Below, one piece after another: positions 11,928 to 19,665 of a DNA stretch of 22,605 nt. Made by a program: the position numbers and the translations under genes. The DNA comes from Candidatus Moraniibacteriota bacterium. GTDB lineage: Bacteria; Patescibacteriota; Minisyncoccia; Moranbacterales; UBA11712. Position 1 is the first letter of the stretch, and each line of letters starts with the position of its first letter. The stretch covers positions 1-22,605 of the forward strand of contig PMJF01000036.1 in assembly GCA_003157295.1 (NCBI GenBank). The letters are read 5' to 3'. A model generated the notes under the pieces. That model was not told the DNA's origin, did not search any database, and was given only the letters and a program-made list of their open reading frames with translations.

Positions 11928-13598
11928 CTAAAACAGCCCACTTATTTTTCCTTCTTCATCTACGTCGATCCGCTCCGCCGCGGGGGATTTGGGAAGGCCT
12001 GGCATGGTCATGATGTCGCCGGCGATGGCGACGATGAAGCCGGCGCCATTTGAGAGACGAAGCTCCTTCACGTTCAAAGTGAAGTTTTCCGGCCGGCCGA
12101 GTTTTTTCGGGTCGTCCGAAAGCGAATATTGTGTTTTGGCGATGCAAATCGGCACTTTGTCCAGTTTTTCTTTTTCGAGCATGGCGATTTGCTCTTTGGC
12201 TTTTTCGGAAAATTCGACCGCGCCCGCACCGTATATTTCTTTGGCGATCGTTTCAATTTTTTCTTCGATCGATTTTTTTTCGTCGTAGATCGAGGCGAAA
12301 GATGATCTTTCTTTTTCCAAGACCTCGAGAACCGCTTTGGCCATTTCCATTCCGCCTTCGCCGCCTTTTTCCCAAATTTCGGAACGGACAACACGAGCTC
12401 CCAACTTTCCGGCTCTTTCAACCACCAAATCAATTTCTTTTTCCGTGTCCGTGGGGAAAATATTCACCGCCACAATCGCCGGCACGCCGAATTTTTTGAG
12501 ATTTTCCAGATGTTTTTCCAAATTCACGATGCCTTTTGAGAGCGCATCAAGATTTTCCTCCGTGAGAGTCTCTTTGGGCACTCCTCCGTTGTATTTGAGT
12601 GACCGGATCGTCGCCACGAGCACAACCGCATCCGGCTTCAATCCTGCCATCCGGCATTTGATGTCGAAAAATTTTTCCGCGCCTAGGTCCGCGCCAAATC
12701 CCGCTTCCGTGATGATAAAATCCCCCAGTTTCAGGGCATATTTCGTCGCAAGGACGCTGTTGCATCCATGCGCGATGTTCGCGAACGGCCCACCGTGAAC
12801 AAGCGCCGGCGTATGCTCCAATGTCTGGACCAGATTGGGTTTGAGAGCGTCTTTCAAGAGAGCGGCCATAGCGCCTTCAGCTTTGAGTTCGCGGGCAAAG
12901 ATCGGTTTTCCGGAACGATCGAGACCGATGATGATCTTTCCCAGCCTTTTCTTGAGATCCGCAATATTTTCGGAAAGGCATAAAATCGCCATGATCTCCG
13001 AAGCAACAGTGATGTTGAATCCTTCTTCACGCGAATATGCGCCGGACTTTTTTTCAATTTTCAGGGTGATGCTCCGGAGTGCCCGGTCGTTGAGATCGAG
13101 ACACCTCTTCCAAAGAATTTTTTCAGGGTCGATCTCAAGAACGTTCCCGAAATAAATATGGTTGTCTATGAGTGACGCCAAGAGATTGTTGGCCGCAGTC
13201 ATGGCATGAATATCTCCTGTGAAATGGAGATTGATGTCTTCCATCGGCATCACCTGCGCGTATCCACCGCCCGCCGCCCCGCCTTTCATCCCCATACAGG
13301 GACCAAGCGACGGCTCACGAAGCGCCAAAACCGCTTTCTTTCCGAGCTTCACCATCGCTTGCGCCAATCCGATGGAAGTTGTCGTTTTTCCTTCGCCGGC
13401 CGGCGTCGGATTGATGGCCGTCACTAGAATAAGTTTCCCATCCGGTTTGCTTTTGATCTTTTCCCAAAGTTCCGGTTTTAGTTTCGCTTTGTAATCGCCA
13501 TAAAGTTCCAAATTTGTTTCTTCCACATCCAACATCCCCGCAATTTCCCGAATTGGTTTCATTTTCGCTTTTTGTGCTATTTCAATGTCGGATAGCAT
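11928..13598 (-). CDS. fhs: formate-tetrahydrofolate ligase
   Basis: 556 residues, the usual family length. It forms 10-formyl-THF from formate, THF and ATP, feeding purine and thymidylate one-carbon needs. The ATP loop [10 protein letters not shown] is at 65-74. The signature segment [20 protein letters not shown] is followed by [36 protein letters not shown] and NGGVPK are also conserved. It has its own unit, with a terminator downstream. No Shine-Dalgarno site; an AT-rich -10-like TATAAA lies 9 bases before the ATG, so the mRNA may be leaderless. THF-dependent thyA lies 2 kb away, so both belong to the folate economy. Confidence 0.97.
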   Translation of the reverse strand: MLSDIEIAQKAKMKPIREIAGMLDVEETNLELYGDYKAKLKPELWEKIKSKPDGKLILVTAINPTPAGEGKTTTSIGLAQAMVKLGKKAVLALREPSLGPCMGMKGGAAGGGYAQVMPMEDINLHFTGDIHAMTAANNLLASLIDNHIYFGNVLEIDPEKILWKRCLDLNDRALRSITLKIEKKSGAYSREEGFNITVASEIMAILCLSENIADLKKRLGKIIIGLDRSGKPIFARELKAEGAMAALLKDALKPNLVQTLEHTPALVHGGPFANIAHGCNSVLATKYALKLGDFIITEAGFGADLGAEKFFDIKCRMAGLKPDAVVLVATIRSLKYNGGVPKETLTEENLDALSKGIVNLEKHLENLKKFGVPAIVAVNIFPTDTEKEIDLVVERAGKLGARVVRSEIWEKGGEGGMEMAKAVLEVLEKERSSFASIYDEKKSIEEKIETIAKEIYGAGAVEFSEKAKEQIAMLEKEKLDKVPICIAKTQYSLSDDPKKLGRPENFTLNVKELRLSNGAGFIVAIAGDIMTMPGLPKSPAAERIDVDEEGKISGLF

Positions 13599-13732
13599 AA
13601 ATTTTATTTTATATAATTAGCAATCGTTTGTAGATTAATCTTAGTTTATTGATAAAAATAGTCAAACATAAAACCATCCTAAATCATTGAATATTTTTTC
13701 ATTAAAATAACCCGCCTTCCCCCTATTGCAAA

Positions 13733-13755
13733 GCCGGTCCAACGATGGGACCGGC
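13733..13755 (-). terminator. hairpin terminator after the 77-aa gene
   Basis: GCCGGTCC/GGACCGGC, 8 bp perfect, 7-base loop, five bases after nothing but the stop codon region of the 77-aa gene at 13758. The minus-strand T-run is weak (TTTGC); the plus-strand side has CTTTAGTTTT. Confidence 0.6.
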
Positions 13756-13757
13756 CT

Positions 13758-13988
13758 TTAGTTTTGAGACAATCTTGGAGTGCTTTGTTTTTGCTTTTTT
13801 TCAGTCAAATAAAAGCATTCCAAAAGAGCTTTGTTCGGGCATTCGAAATTTTTGCCCCTCTTGCACAGGACAAAGGGACTAAACCCTTTTTTGTGCCCCC
13901 TAGACTTCTTCAGCAGCTCATCTCTTTCCTGCCTACCTAGAGGACATTCGTCCGGAAAATTAAACCCCTCCAGGATATCTTTCTTCAT
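13758..13988 (-). CDS. small Cys-containing protein, about 76 aa
   Basis: Not recognised. A highly basic soluble protein with four Cys, in DECPLG, VLCKRGKNFECPN and LECFYL; the C-(x)7-C pair with flanking Lys suggests a metal or nucleic-acid site, but no family is clear. The ATG at 13988 directly follows GGGGGAGG; an in-frame TTG five codons upstream would sit inside that site. It lies 38 bases after the HD gene and may be the last gene of the nucleotide cluster or have its own promoter. A hairpin overlaps its 3' flank. Confidence 0.65.
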   Translation of the reverse strand: MKKDILEGFNFPDECPLGRQERDELLKKSRGHKKGFSPFVLCKRGKNFECPNKALLECFYLTEKKQKQSTPRLSQN

Positions 13989-14026
13989 TTTCCTCCCCCT
14001 CAATCATTGATTGTATAAACCTTGGT

Positions 14027-14605
14027 CTAGTCCCAATATGTTTTTGATTTTTTTAGCAAATACCTGAAATATCTTCTTCCTGTTTTCGTGCGCCAGCGTT
14101 CGATCGGTCTTTCCACCTCCAAGTACTTTTTCATCCAGAGCAAACAATTCTTTTTGTCGAAATTAGGTGGAACTTCATGCCAGTTGATCTGCCCGAGACC
14201 GTCCGCTTCAAAGACCAGCTGTCGCTCATGTGAATCCAGGTTATCGTGTCGACTGTGATTTTTGACTAAAAACATTATTTTTTCTATCTCGCGATCGGTA
14301 TATCCGCCAATTTTTTCCAACATCACACCCGCCATTCTTGCTCCAACTTTCGCGTGATCGCAATTTTTTTTCACTTTTGTTACATCCTCGTAGCTATATC
14401 CCCTTGGAAGACTGAAGTATCCTATGTCATGAAAGTACATCGCGGTGACAAGGATCTTTTCATTGCCGCCTTCTTTTTCAATGAGTTTTTTCATCCACCG
14501 GACTGAATCAAGCGTATGAGGAAGATCCCAATCGGGTCTACCTTTTTCCAGCGCCTTCGAGACTTCCTTTTTCACTTTTTCCTCAAGTTTCTTGCCTAAT
14601 TTCAT
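14027..14605 (-). CDS. HD domain phosphohydrolase
   Basis: 192 residues. Metal-dependent phosphohydrolase of the HD fold. The expected ligands are in order: H30 (LPHTLDS), H59-D60 (YFHDIGYF), further His at about 84 and 117-120 (NHSRHD), and D134 in EADGLGQI. Substrate unknown; its position 4 bases after the dihydrofolate reductase gene and downstream of thyA and ndk suggests nucleotide metabolism or clean-up, but HD proteins of this size act on many phosphoesters. No Shine-Dalgarno site precedes the ATG; it is probably translated by coupling with the upstream gene. The C-terminus is strongly basic (RRYFRYLLKKSKTYW). Confidence 0.82.
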   Translation of the reverse strand: MKLGKKLEEKVKKEVSKALEKGRPDWDLPHTLDSVRWMKKLIEKEGGNEKILVTAMYFHDIGYFSLPRGYSYEDVTKVKKNCDHAKVGARMAGVMLEKIGGYTDREIEKIMFLVKNHSRHDNLDSHERQLVFEADGLGQINWHEVPPNFDKKNCLLWMKKYLEVERPIERWRTKTGRRYFRYLLKKSKTYWD

Positions 14606-14609
14606 GTGC

Positions 14610-15110
14610 CTATTTCAAAACTTGATATTTCACCACCACCGCATCGTCGTTGATCTTTTCCACGTTCAAAAGCTTCAAATCAACATTGGTGTCCCCACCG
14701 AAAAGACCAAGGCCGTCTCCGAATATTTTTGGCTCGATCGTGAGCCAGATCTCATCGATCAACTTCCTCTCAAGGAATTGTGTGTTCATATAGGTCCCGC
14801 CACCCAAAATTGCCGATTTGTATCCTTCTTTTTCAAGTTCCGCGAGAACTTTTTCCGGCTCACCTGTCACCCATTTCACATTTTCTGTTTCCGGCGGATC
14901 TTTTTCGAGCGTGAAAACAACATTGAGGCGCTCCGGCAGGGCTTTCGGAAAAGTGAAAAATGTTTTGTCGCCCATAATAACGACCCCGACCTCCTTCGTC
15001 ACTCTCATAAACATTTTTTTGTCTTCTTTTGAGGTCCAATCCGGAAAATGATCGCTGTTTTTGGCGATCTTTCCGTCAGCGGTCATAGCCATCATCAGAA
15101 TGATTTTCAT
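14610..15110 (-). CDS. RibD C-terminal/dihydrofolate reductase-like protein
   Basis: 166 residues. A NADPH-dependent reductase of the RibD_C/DHFR fold. Visible features: the N-terminal strand IILMMAMTADGKIA, MGDKTFFTFP (about 46-55), the nucleotide-binding strand SAILGGGTYMNTQFL (about 95-110) and DEIWLTIEPKIFGDGLGLF (about 119-137). No deaminase domain is attached, so this is not a full RibD. Its position between thyA and an HD hydrolase makes dihydrofolate reduction (recycling DHF made by thymidylate synthase) the likely role, although the sequence is closer to RibD_C than to FolA. No Shine-Dalgarno site. An 89-base hairpin separates it from thyA. Confidence 0.82.
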   Translation of the reverse strand: MKIILMMAMTADGKIAKNSDHFPDWTSKEDKKMFMRVTKEVGVVIMGDKTFFTFPKALPERLNVVFTLEKDPPETENVKWVTGEPEKVLAELEKEGYKSAILGGGTYMNTQFLERKLIDEIWLTIEPKIFGDGLGLFGGDTNVDLKLLNVEKINDDAVVVKYQVLK

Positions 15111-15123
15111 AAAGTCAGAAAAA

Positions 15124-15212
15124 GCAAAACATTAAAGTTTGAAAAGTATCGCGTTCTGCTCCGATACGAAATTGGAGCAGGTTAGCCTACTTTGAAAATT
15201 TTAATGTTTTGC
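15124..15212. repeat. 89-base extended imperfect palindrome between thyA and the reductase gene
   Basis: Outer stem GCAAAACATTAAA (15124-15136) with TTTAATGTTTTGC (15200-15212), 13 bp perfect. Then comes a symmetrical 6x6 internal loop, a 6-bp stem AAAGTA/TACTTT, a symmetrical 7x7 loop and a 7-bp stem CTGCTCC/GGAGCAG with an 11-base loop. An alternative GTATCG/CGATAC stem competes with the inner one. Minus-strand TTTTT follows. It could be an intercistronic processing or attenuation element or a small mobile repeat. Confidence 0.75.
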
Positions 15213-15219
15213 GAAAAAA

Positions 15220-16221
15220 TTAGGAACCTCCGACATTCACAATTTCCGCTTTGATCGCCGGATGGGGATCATAGTCAATAAGCGTAAAATCTTCGTATTT
15301 GAAGTCATCGATATTCTTCACTTCCGGGTTCAATTTCAATTTTGGAAAAGGCCTCGGCTCGCGCTTAAGTTGCTCCTTTACCTGTTCAAAATGATTGGAA
15401 TAGACATGGACGTCCCCGAAGAAATGGACGAACTCACCCGCCGGGATTCCGACAATCTGCGAAACCATCTGAAGAAGAAGGGCATAGCTCGCTATATTGA
15501 ACGGCACGCCTAAAAAAATGTCAGCGCTTCTTTGATACATTCCTAAATTCAATTTCCCGTCGACAACGGCCAGCTGGTAGGTCGTGTGGCAAAACGGCGG
15601 CACTTCATTTTTGTTCTGCGGCGAGGCCATGGCGTAGATAAAATCCGGATTCCAGGCCGAAACGCAATATGATTTTCGGTATGGCTTGTCTTTGAGGCCT
15701 TGGATGCAATATCCAAGTTGATCGATGAGATGCCCGTCCGCCGCCGGCCACTTGCGCCACATCCGGCCATAAATTGTGACAAGGTCGCCCCATTTTTTCA
15801 CGAATTCACTGTCCGCTGCTTCCGACTTTAGTTTCGCAATGAAATCTTTCTGCTCCATATCCTCTTCCGGCGCGTTCTCGAGACAATGTTTGTGATATTT
15901 TTTCCACGCCCATTCGTCCCAGATGTGAACATCCCGGTCAACCAGATATTTTATGTTCGATTCCCCGGTCAAAAACCAAAGCAGTTCTTCGAAAATTCCG
16001 CGATAGAAAACTTTTTTCGTGGTGAGAAGAGGAAATCCTTTTGAAAGATCGAAGCGGATCACCCGCCCGAAAACCCCGCGGATAAAGGGCAGCTCTTCGC
16101 CTTTCTTTCGATATTGCTCCTGAACTTCCGGCGTGAGAAAAAGAGGCTTGTCCGCGCCATTATCAAGAATATCTTGGATGAGATTCAAATATTGGTATTC
16201 GGGATGGGTTTTATTTTGCAT
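15220..16221 (-). CDS. thyA: thymidylate synthase
   Basis: 333 residues, somewhat longer than the about 264 of E. coli because of an insert at about 105-145. It methylates dUMP to dTMP with methylene-THF, releasing DHF. Landmarks: IRGVFGRVIRFDLSKGFPLLTTKK (47-70), ELLWFLTGESNI, YGRMWRKWP (151-159), the catalytic C211 in VPPFCHTTYQLAVVDGKL, QRSADIFLGVPFNIASYALLLQM and the C-terminal FFGDVHVYSNHFEQ. It follows ndk by 32 bases and precedes the DHF-reductase-like gene, so the cluster makes and recycles dTMP cofactors and products. No Shine-Dalgarno site. Confidence 0.97.
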   Translation of the reverse strand: MQNKTHPEYQYLNLIQDILDNGADKPLFLTPEVQEQYRKKGEELPFIRGVFGRVIRFDLSKGFPLLTTKKVFYRGIFEELLWFLTGESNIKYLVDRDVHIWDEWAWKKYHKHCLENAPEEDMEQKDFIAKLKSEAADSEFVKKWGDLVTIYGRMWRKWPAADGHLIDQLGYCIQGLKDKPYRKSYCVSAWNPDFIYAMASPQNKNEVPPFCHTTYQLAVVDGKLNLGMYQRSADIFLGVPFNIASYALLLQMVSQIVGIPAGEFVHFFGDVHVYSNHFEQVKEQLKREPRPFPKLKLNPEVKNIDDFKYEDFTLIDYDPHPAIKAEIVNVGGS

Positions 16222-16253
16222 TATTCTAGGCTAAGATTTAGCTTTAAAGATAT

Positions 16254-16862
16254 TTACTCCAATATTCCATCTAAATTCACATCATAAAGGATCTGCTCTT
16301 GAATTAGCCTGTAATCAACCAGCTCATTTTCGGAAAACCAGTGTTTGATCTCAATTTCCGCTTCTTCGATCGTCCCCGAAGCGTGGATGAGATTTCTTAC
16401 CGATCGTCCGTCCACATCGCCCATTTGATAAGAATCCAGAACATAGTCCCCGCGAATCGTTCCGACATCAGACGTAAGCGGCTCTGTCCCGCCAACCAGC
16501 TTTCGGACAATTTTCACTGAGTGCGCTCCTTCCCACACCATCGCAATGACCGGCCCGCTAGTAACATATTTTTTGAGATTATTGAGAATCTTTTGCGAAA
16601 TTTCCAACGGATCCTGTGAAGGCGGTTCAAGTCCCTTGTCGACATAGCCTTTGATGGTCTTTTCTCCTGTGAGAAGCCGCCATTTTGGGTCGAGGGTATA
16701 ATGCTTCTCCACAAAATCTTCCTCGGGAACAAGCATTTTTATGGCAGAAAGCTTGAGGCCAACCTGCTCAAAGCGCTTGATTATCTCCCCGATAAGGGAC
16801 CTTTGAACGCCGTCCGGCTTGATCACGATCAGCGTCCTTTCTTTTTTGAAATGTTTTTCCAT
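16254..16862 (-). CDS. ndk: nucleoside diphosphate kinase, extended form
   Basis: 202 residues against 130-150 for typical bacterial enzymes. It transfers phosphate from NTP to NDP through a phospho-His. LIVIKPDGVQRSLIGEIIKRF (11-31) is the N-terminal core strand and catalytic H160 lies in RNLIHASGT. A region of about 40-50 residues (about 47-100, with DPKWRLLTGEKTIKGYVDKG) is inserted or expanded before VTSGPVIAMVWEG, and a C-terminal tail (174-202) is added. Phosphate-site Arg and Thr lie around IRGDYV and SVRN. First gene of the nucleotide cluster, with its own promoter. No Shine-Dalgarno site. Confidence 0.95.
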   Translation of the reverse strand: MEKHFKKERTLIVIKPDGVQRSLIGEIIKRFEQVGLKLSAIKMLVPEEDFVEKHYTLDPKWRLLTGEKTIKGYVDKGLEPPSQDPLEISQKILNNLKKYVTSGPVIAMVWEGAHSVKIVRKLVGGTEPLTSDVGTIRGDYVLDSYQMGDVDGRSVRNLIHASGTIEEAEIEIKHWFSENELVDYRLIQEQILYDVNLDGILE

Positions 16863-16889
16863 TTTGTTGCTTTCTTATAATTTACAAAA

Positions 16890-16917
16890 ATATTAGCCTC
16901 CCCAGCTAACGATCCAA
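16890..16917 (-). promoter_or_regulatory. promoter of the ndk-thyA cluster
   Basis: -35 TTGGAT (16912-16917), 16-base spacer, -10 TAATAT (16890-16895). The expected start is about 20 bases before the ndk ATG; that short 5' UTR has no purine-rich ribosome site. Confidence 0.65.
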
Positions 16918-16946
16918 TTTTAGCAGAGAAAAAAATTTTGGGCAAG

Positions 16947-16979
16947 AAAAAACCGGGAACACGACTTGCCTGTCCCCGG
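16947..16979 (-). terminator. terminator of the two-gene membrane operon
   Basis: CCGGGGACA/TGTTCCCGG stem on the minus strand (9 bp, one wobble; 16953-16961 with 16971-16979), followed by TTTTTTCTT. It lies 20 bases after the stop codon of the 53-aa membrane gene. Confidence 0.85.
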
Positions 16980-16999
16980 CCTCAAAAATAGCTGTCGCC

Positions 17000-17161
17000 T
17001 CACGACCCAAGTGCCTGAAGCGCAATATTGACCTTCGTAAAAAGTTCGCGCATGGGCTGAATGACCAGATATGCCAATATTAGAAATATGGCGATCTTTA
17101 AAATCCATACGGCCCATGTGTTGATTTTCAAAATAGCGAGCTTGCTTTTCTCTTCATCCAA
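17000..17161 (-). CDS. small single-span membrane protein, 53 aa, TTG start
   Basis: Start TTG at 17161 with AAAAGGGG about 7 bases upstream; TGA stop at 17000-17002. An acidic N-terminus (DEEKSKLAILKIN) is followed by one transmembrane helix (about 16-35, WAVWILKIAIFLILAYLVI) and a short basic-amphipathic tail (MRELFTKVNIALQAL). Not recognised. It lies 16 bases after the 149-aa membrane gene and before a terminator, so the two are one operon and may form a membrane complex. A longer overlapping frame in this region has no ribosome site and no sensible composition. Confidence 0.66.
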   Translation of the reverse strand: MDEEKSKLAILKINTWAVWILKIAIFLILAYLVIQPMRELFTKVNIALQALGS

Positions 17162-17177
17162 AATTTTCCCCTTTTAT

Positions 17178-17627
17178 TCACGGCGCAATTTGGCCAGAAT
17201 TGATGCATTTCACCTCCTCAAGGTACTTTAGGCCTTCGTGGTACTTGTGCAGGACGCACCTAACTCTATGCTTATCACAGCCGCGCAGATCCCCTCTTTT
17301 GGAGAGGAAAAAAATTTCTTCTGTGGCTCGGGGACTGTCTTTGGCCTTGTAGACAGAGAACCCGTACCACTCTGGAGACTTGAGTAATTTCTCCGGATCT
17401 AAAGCGGTCAAAGTAAGATAAACAGTTTTCAGCTCTATGCCATCGCCATCTGAATACGTTGCGTATTCATTAACGAGTGCTTTGACAGTTGCCGACTTGA
17501 ATACCAAAAGCCCTGCTTTAGTCTCCTGGGTGATCGATGTAAGCCCACCGATTAACAACACGACGGCGAGTATAATTAATAAGGCAGTAATCACCCGACC
17601 TTCCACTGACTTTAGAAATCGCTTCAT
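17178..17627 (-). CDS. membrane-anchored hypothetical protein, 149 aa
   Basis: Not recognised. Short basic N-terminus (MKRFLKSVEGR), one transmembrane helix (about 12-32, VITALLIILAVVLLIGGL), then an outside or periplasm-like domain of about 115 residues with a beta-rich part (GIELKTVYLTLTALDPE) and three Cys near the end (RGCDKHRVRC, EVKCINSG). The Cys could form a disulfide if exported. The ATG at 17627 has GGAGAGG just upstream. A strong promoter with extended -10 lies 70 bases upstream. It is co-transcribed with the 53-aa membrane gene. Confidence 0.7.
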   Translation of the reverse strand: MKRFLKSVEGRVITALLIILAVVLLIGGLTSITQETKAGLLVFKSATVKALVNEYATYSDGDGIELKTVYLTLTALDPEKLLKSPEWYGFSVYKAKDSPRATEEIFFLSKRGDLRGCDKHRVRCVLHKYHEGLKYLEEVKCINSGQIAP

Positions 17628-17698
17628 GATCCTCTCCCCCAAGGAAATAAATTGTTAAACCTATCACGCCTCGCACCATGTGATCAGCGTAATGTGGT

Positions 17699-17727
17699 AT
17701 TTTATCATAAAAAAATAGCTGTGTCAA
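17699..17727 (-). promoter_or_regulatory. promoter of the two-gene membrane operon
   Basis: -35 TTGACA (17722-17727), 17-base spacer, extended -10 TGATAAAAT (hexamer 17699-17704). The 5' UTR is about 65 bases and ends in GGGGGAGAGG. No terminator lies in it. Confidence 0.85.
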
Positions 17728-17800
17728 TCAGCTGTGAAACATTGCGTAAATAAGCCTTAAATAAAGCTTTTTTAGATTTTACCAAAATCGAACTTTGTTT

Positions 17801-18772
17801 CTAGGGCCCGAACTTTGTTTGCCCTCTTCGGGTCATCTCGAATTTCAGCTCATTGTAATCCATCGAACGATCGGAATTGATTGTAACCTTCACCCCCAGA
17901 CCTTCCATCGTTTCTTTTTGAAAATATTGGTCAAAGATGAAGTTGCCGAGTGAATAATATATTTTTTTTCCGTTATAAACCTCACTATCTTCAACCACGT
18001 GTGGATGAGTGCCGATGATGAGATCCGCGCCTGCGTCGATGAATTGATGCGCCAGATTTCGGACGACCGGCCCCGGATCGCCGACTCTGTATTCCGTTCC
18101 CCAGTGAGTATAAAGAATCACGAGGTCCGCTTGGCCCTTGGCTTTTTTAATTTCTTCGATCGCTCTTTCGAGACTTCCTTCACTTGAATAGTTATAATTC
18201 ACAAAGCCGATTTTTGTTCCCTGCACATTCTCGATCCTACTCAGAAAATAATTTCCCGATTCTCCCGTATCGCCAAAATAACTTACACCCGCTTCGTCCA
18301 AATATTTTTTTGTCTGCTCTACGCCTCTTTCTTCCTGATTCAGGATATGGTTATTGCCAAGATTCACGAGCTTGATATTTTTTTCTGAGAGCACTTTCGC
18401 GACCACCGGATCGAAAGTAAACCTGAAATTGTTTTTTTCGTCCATTTTTGTGTCGACGCTCACCGACTGATTGTCAGTTATCGGGCCCTCAAGATTTCCA
18501 ACGACCAGATCATACTTGGCCAGTTCTTCCTTGATCGGTTCAAGAATATGGTCATAATTTCCGCTCCCGTATTTGTTCACCCCTTCGCGGATATACCGAT
18601 CAAACATCATATCGCCAACAAAAAGAATGCTTATTGGTTTTTTATTTTCGACGGTCATTTCCGAAGACTTCGACATTTTTTCTCCAGGATCGTCAGCGCT
18701 GTTATTCACAACTGTTGTTTTTCCGCAACCGGCTAAAAACATTGACAGAACAAACAAAAAAACAATTTTCAT
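17801..18772 (-). CDS. CapA-family lipoprotein (PGA synthesis-type metallophosphatase fold)
   Basis: 323 residues. A lipoprotein signal with lipobox LAGC (Cys16) is followed by a short linker and a CapA-type calcineurin-like domain: ILFVGDMMFDRYI (about 50-62), LVVGNLEGPITD, VNLGNNHILNQEERG, ILYTHWGTEYRV and IIGTHPHVVEDSEVYNGKKIYYSLGNFIFDQ. The Asp/His/Asn metal ligands of the fold are visible (GD, GNLEG, GNNH, HWG, THPH). CapA homologues take part in polyglutamate capsule formation, but many act on other envelope polymers; no capB/capC is present here. The ATG at 18772 overlaps the TGA of the upstream MBL gene (ATGA), implying translational coupling. Confidence 0.85.
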   Translation of the reverse strand: MKIVFLFVLSMFLAGCGKTTVVNNSADDPGEKMSKSSEMTVENKKPISILFVGDMMFDRYIREGVNKYGSGNYDHILEPIKEELAKYDLVVGNLEGPITDNQSVSVDTKMDEKNNFRFTFDPVVAKVLSEKNIKLVNLGNNHILNQEERGVEQTKKYLDEAGVSYFGDTGESGNYFLSRIENVQGTKIGFVNYNYSSEGSLERAIEEIKKAKGQADLVILYTHWGTEYRVGDPGPVVRNLAHQFIDAGADLIIGTHPHVVEDSEVYNGKKIYYSLGNFIFDQYFQKETMEGLGVKVTINSDRSMDYNELKFEMTRRGQTKFGP

Positions 18773-19629
18773 TTTTGCGTTATGAATTGGCATTTTGCGT
18801 TTTGGTTTCCGCACTTAAAGATTATATCTCCTTTTTCGTCCGTTCGTAAGATATCTATATTTCTCTCTTTTAACGCCTCCAAGACAACTTGCGTCGGATG
18901 GCCGTAGGAATTGTTTTTACCGACTGAAATAACTGCATCTTTCGGCGTTACCTTATCAAGAAACACACCTGATGTCGAATATTTTGACCCATGATGAGCC
19001 ACTTTCAGAACGTCCACGTCTATGTCCTCACCGCTCGCGATAATTTTATTTTCGGCGGGGGATTCGATGTCGCCCGTGAAAAGAAAAGAGTTCTCTCCAT
19101 AATCCAGCCGCGCAACAACCGATTCGTTGTTCGCCTCGCCGATCGCCGGATCAACCGGAGCCTCGGGATTCAAGATCTTTATTTCGGCGCCTTCAAAACT
19201 TATCCTGTCGCCCCGCAATGCTTCCAGCGTTTCGATCTTGTTATAGTCCAAAATATCTTTCCACTCCTTATAGACTTGTGTGTCCTTTCCCGCCGCCGTG
19301 GTGAGAACTTTTCCGATCCTATAGTTCCTCGCCGCTTCCACAAGCCCGGCAATATGATCCTTGTCCGGATGGGTCGCGATCACGACATCGATCTCGCGAT
19401 CAAAATAGGGCAGATATTTCCCCAGTTTTGCGAGCTCGACTTTTCCGCTTGGCCCGCCGTCAATCAAGATCTGCCGCGTCCCTTTTTGGATCAGAATCGA
19501 ATCTCCCTGCCCAACATCAAGAAAAACGACTTGTAGGCGGGAAGCGTCTGTATATATTTGGTAGGAAAAATAAAGCGAAAGGACGGCTAAAACCGCGAGT
19601 GTTATTAAGTAAAGTTTTCTATTGAGCAT
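18769..19629 (-). CDS. ComEC C-terminal-type metallo-beta-lactamase hydrolase with N-terminal membrane anchor
   Basis: 286 residues. One N-terminal membrane helix (6-24), then an MBL domain: VVFLDVGQGDSILIQ (34-48), ILIDGGPSG, THPDKDHIAGL (86-96) with H87, D89, D91 and H92, LFTGDIE and KVAHHGSKYST. This is the DNA-degrading-type domain that in classical ComEC is fused behind the channel. Here it is a separate gene 36 bases after the channel gene and in the same operon, so the two probably cooperate in DNA uptake, one strand being degraded outside. No Shine-Dalgarno site. Confidence 0.88.
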   Translation of the reverse strand: MLNRKLYLITLAVLAVLSLYFSYQIYTDASRLQVVFLDVGQGDSILIQKGTRQILIDGGPSGKVELAKLGKYLPYFDREIDVVIATHPDKDHIAGLVEAARNYRIGKVLTTAAGKDTQVYKEWKDILDYNKIETLEALRGDRISFEGAEIKILNPEAPVDPAIGEANNESVVARLDYGENSFLFTGDIESPAENKIIASGEDIDVDVLKVAHHGSKYSTSGVFLDKVTPKDAVISVGKNNSYGHPTQVVLEALKERNIDILRTDEKGDIIFKCGNQNAKCQFITQK

Positions 19630-19665
19630 TTTTTATTGGATAATTTTTTGAGCATCATTTGAGGT

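Noticed and set aside
16920..17117. 65-codon minus-strand frame
   Set aside because: It overlaps the terminator and the 53-aa membrane gene, which has a good ribosome site and a clean transmembrane helix in another frame.
17628..17735. Attenuator ahead of the two-gene membrane operon
   Set aside because: Strong promoter and a 65-base 5' UTR, but no terminator and only a weak 5-bp hairpin.
6352..18771. Recoded TGA (Gly code of Absconditabacteria/Gracilibacteria)
   Set aside because: TGA ends several good genes (6352, 7042, 17000, 17178, 18769), and no conserved ORF is interrupted by in-frame TGA.
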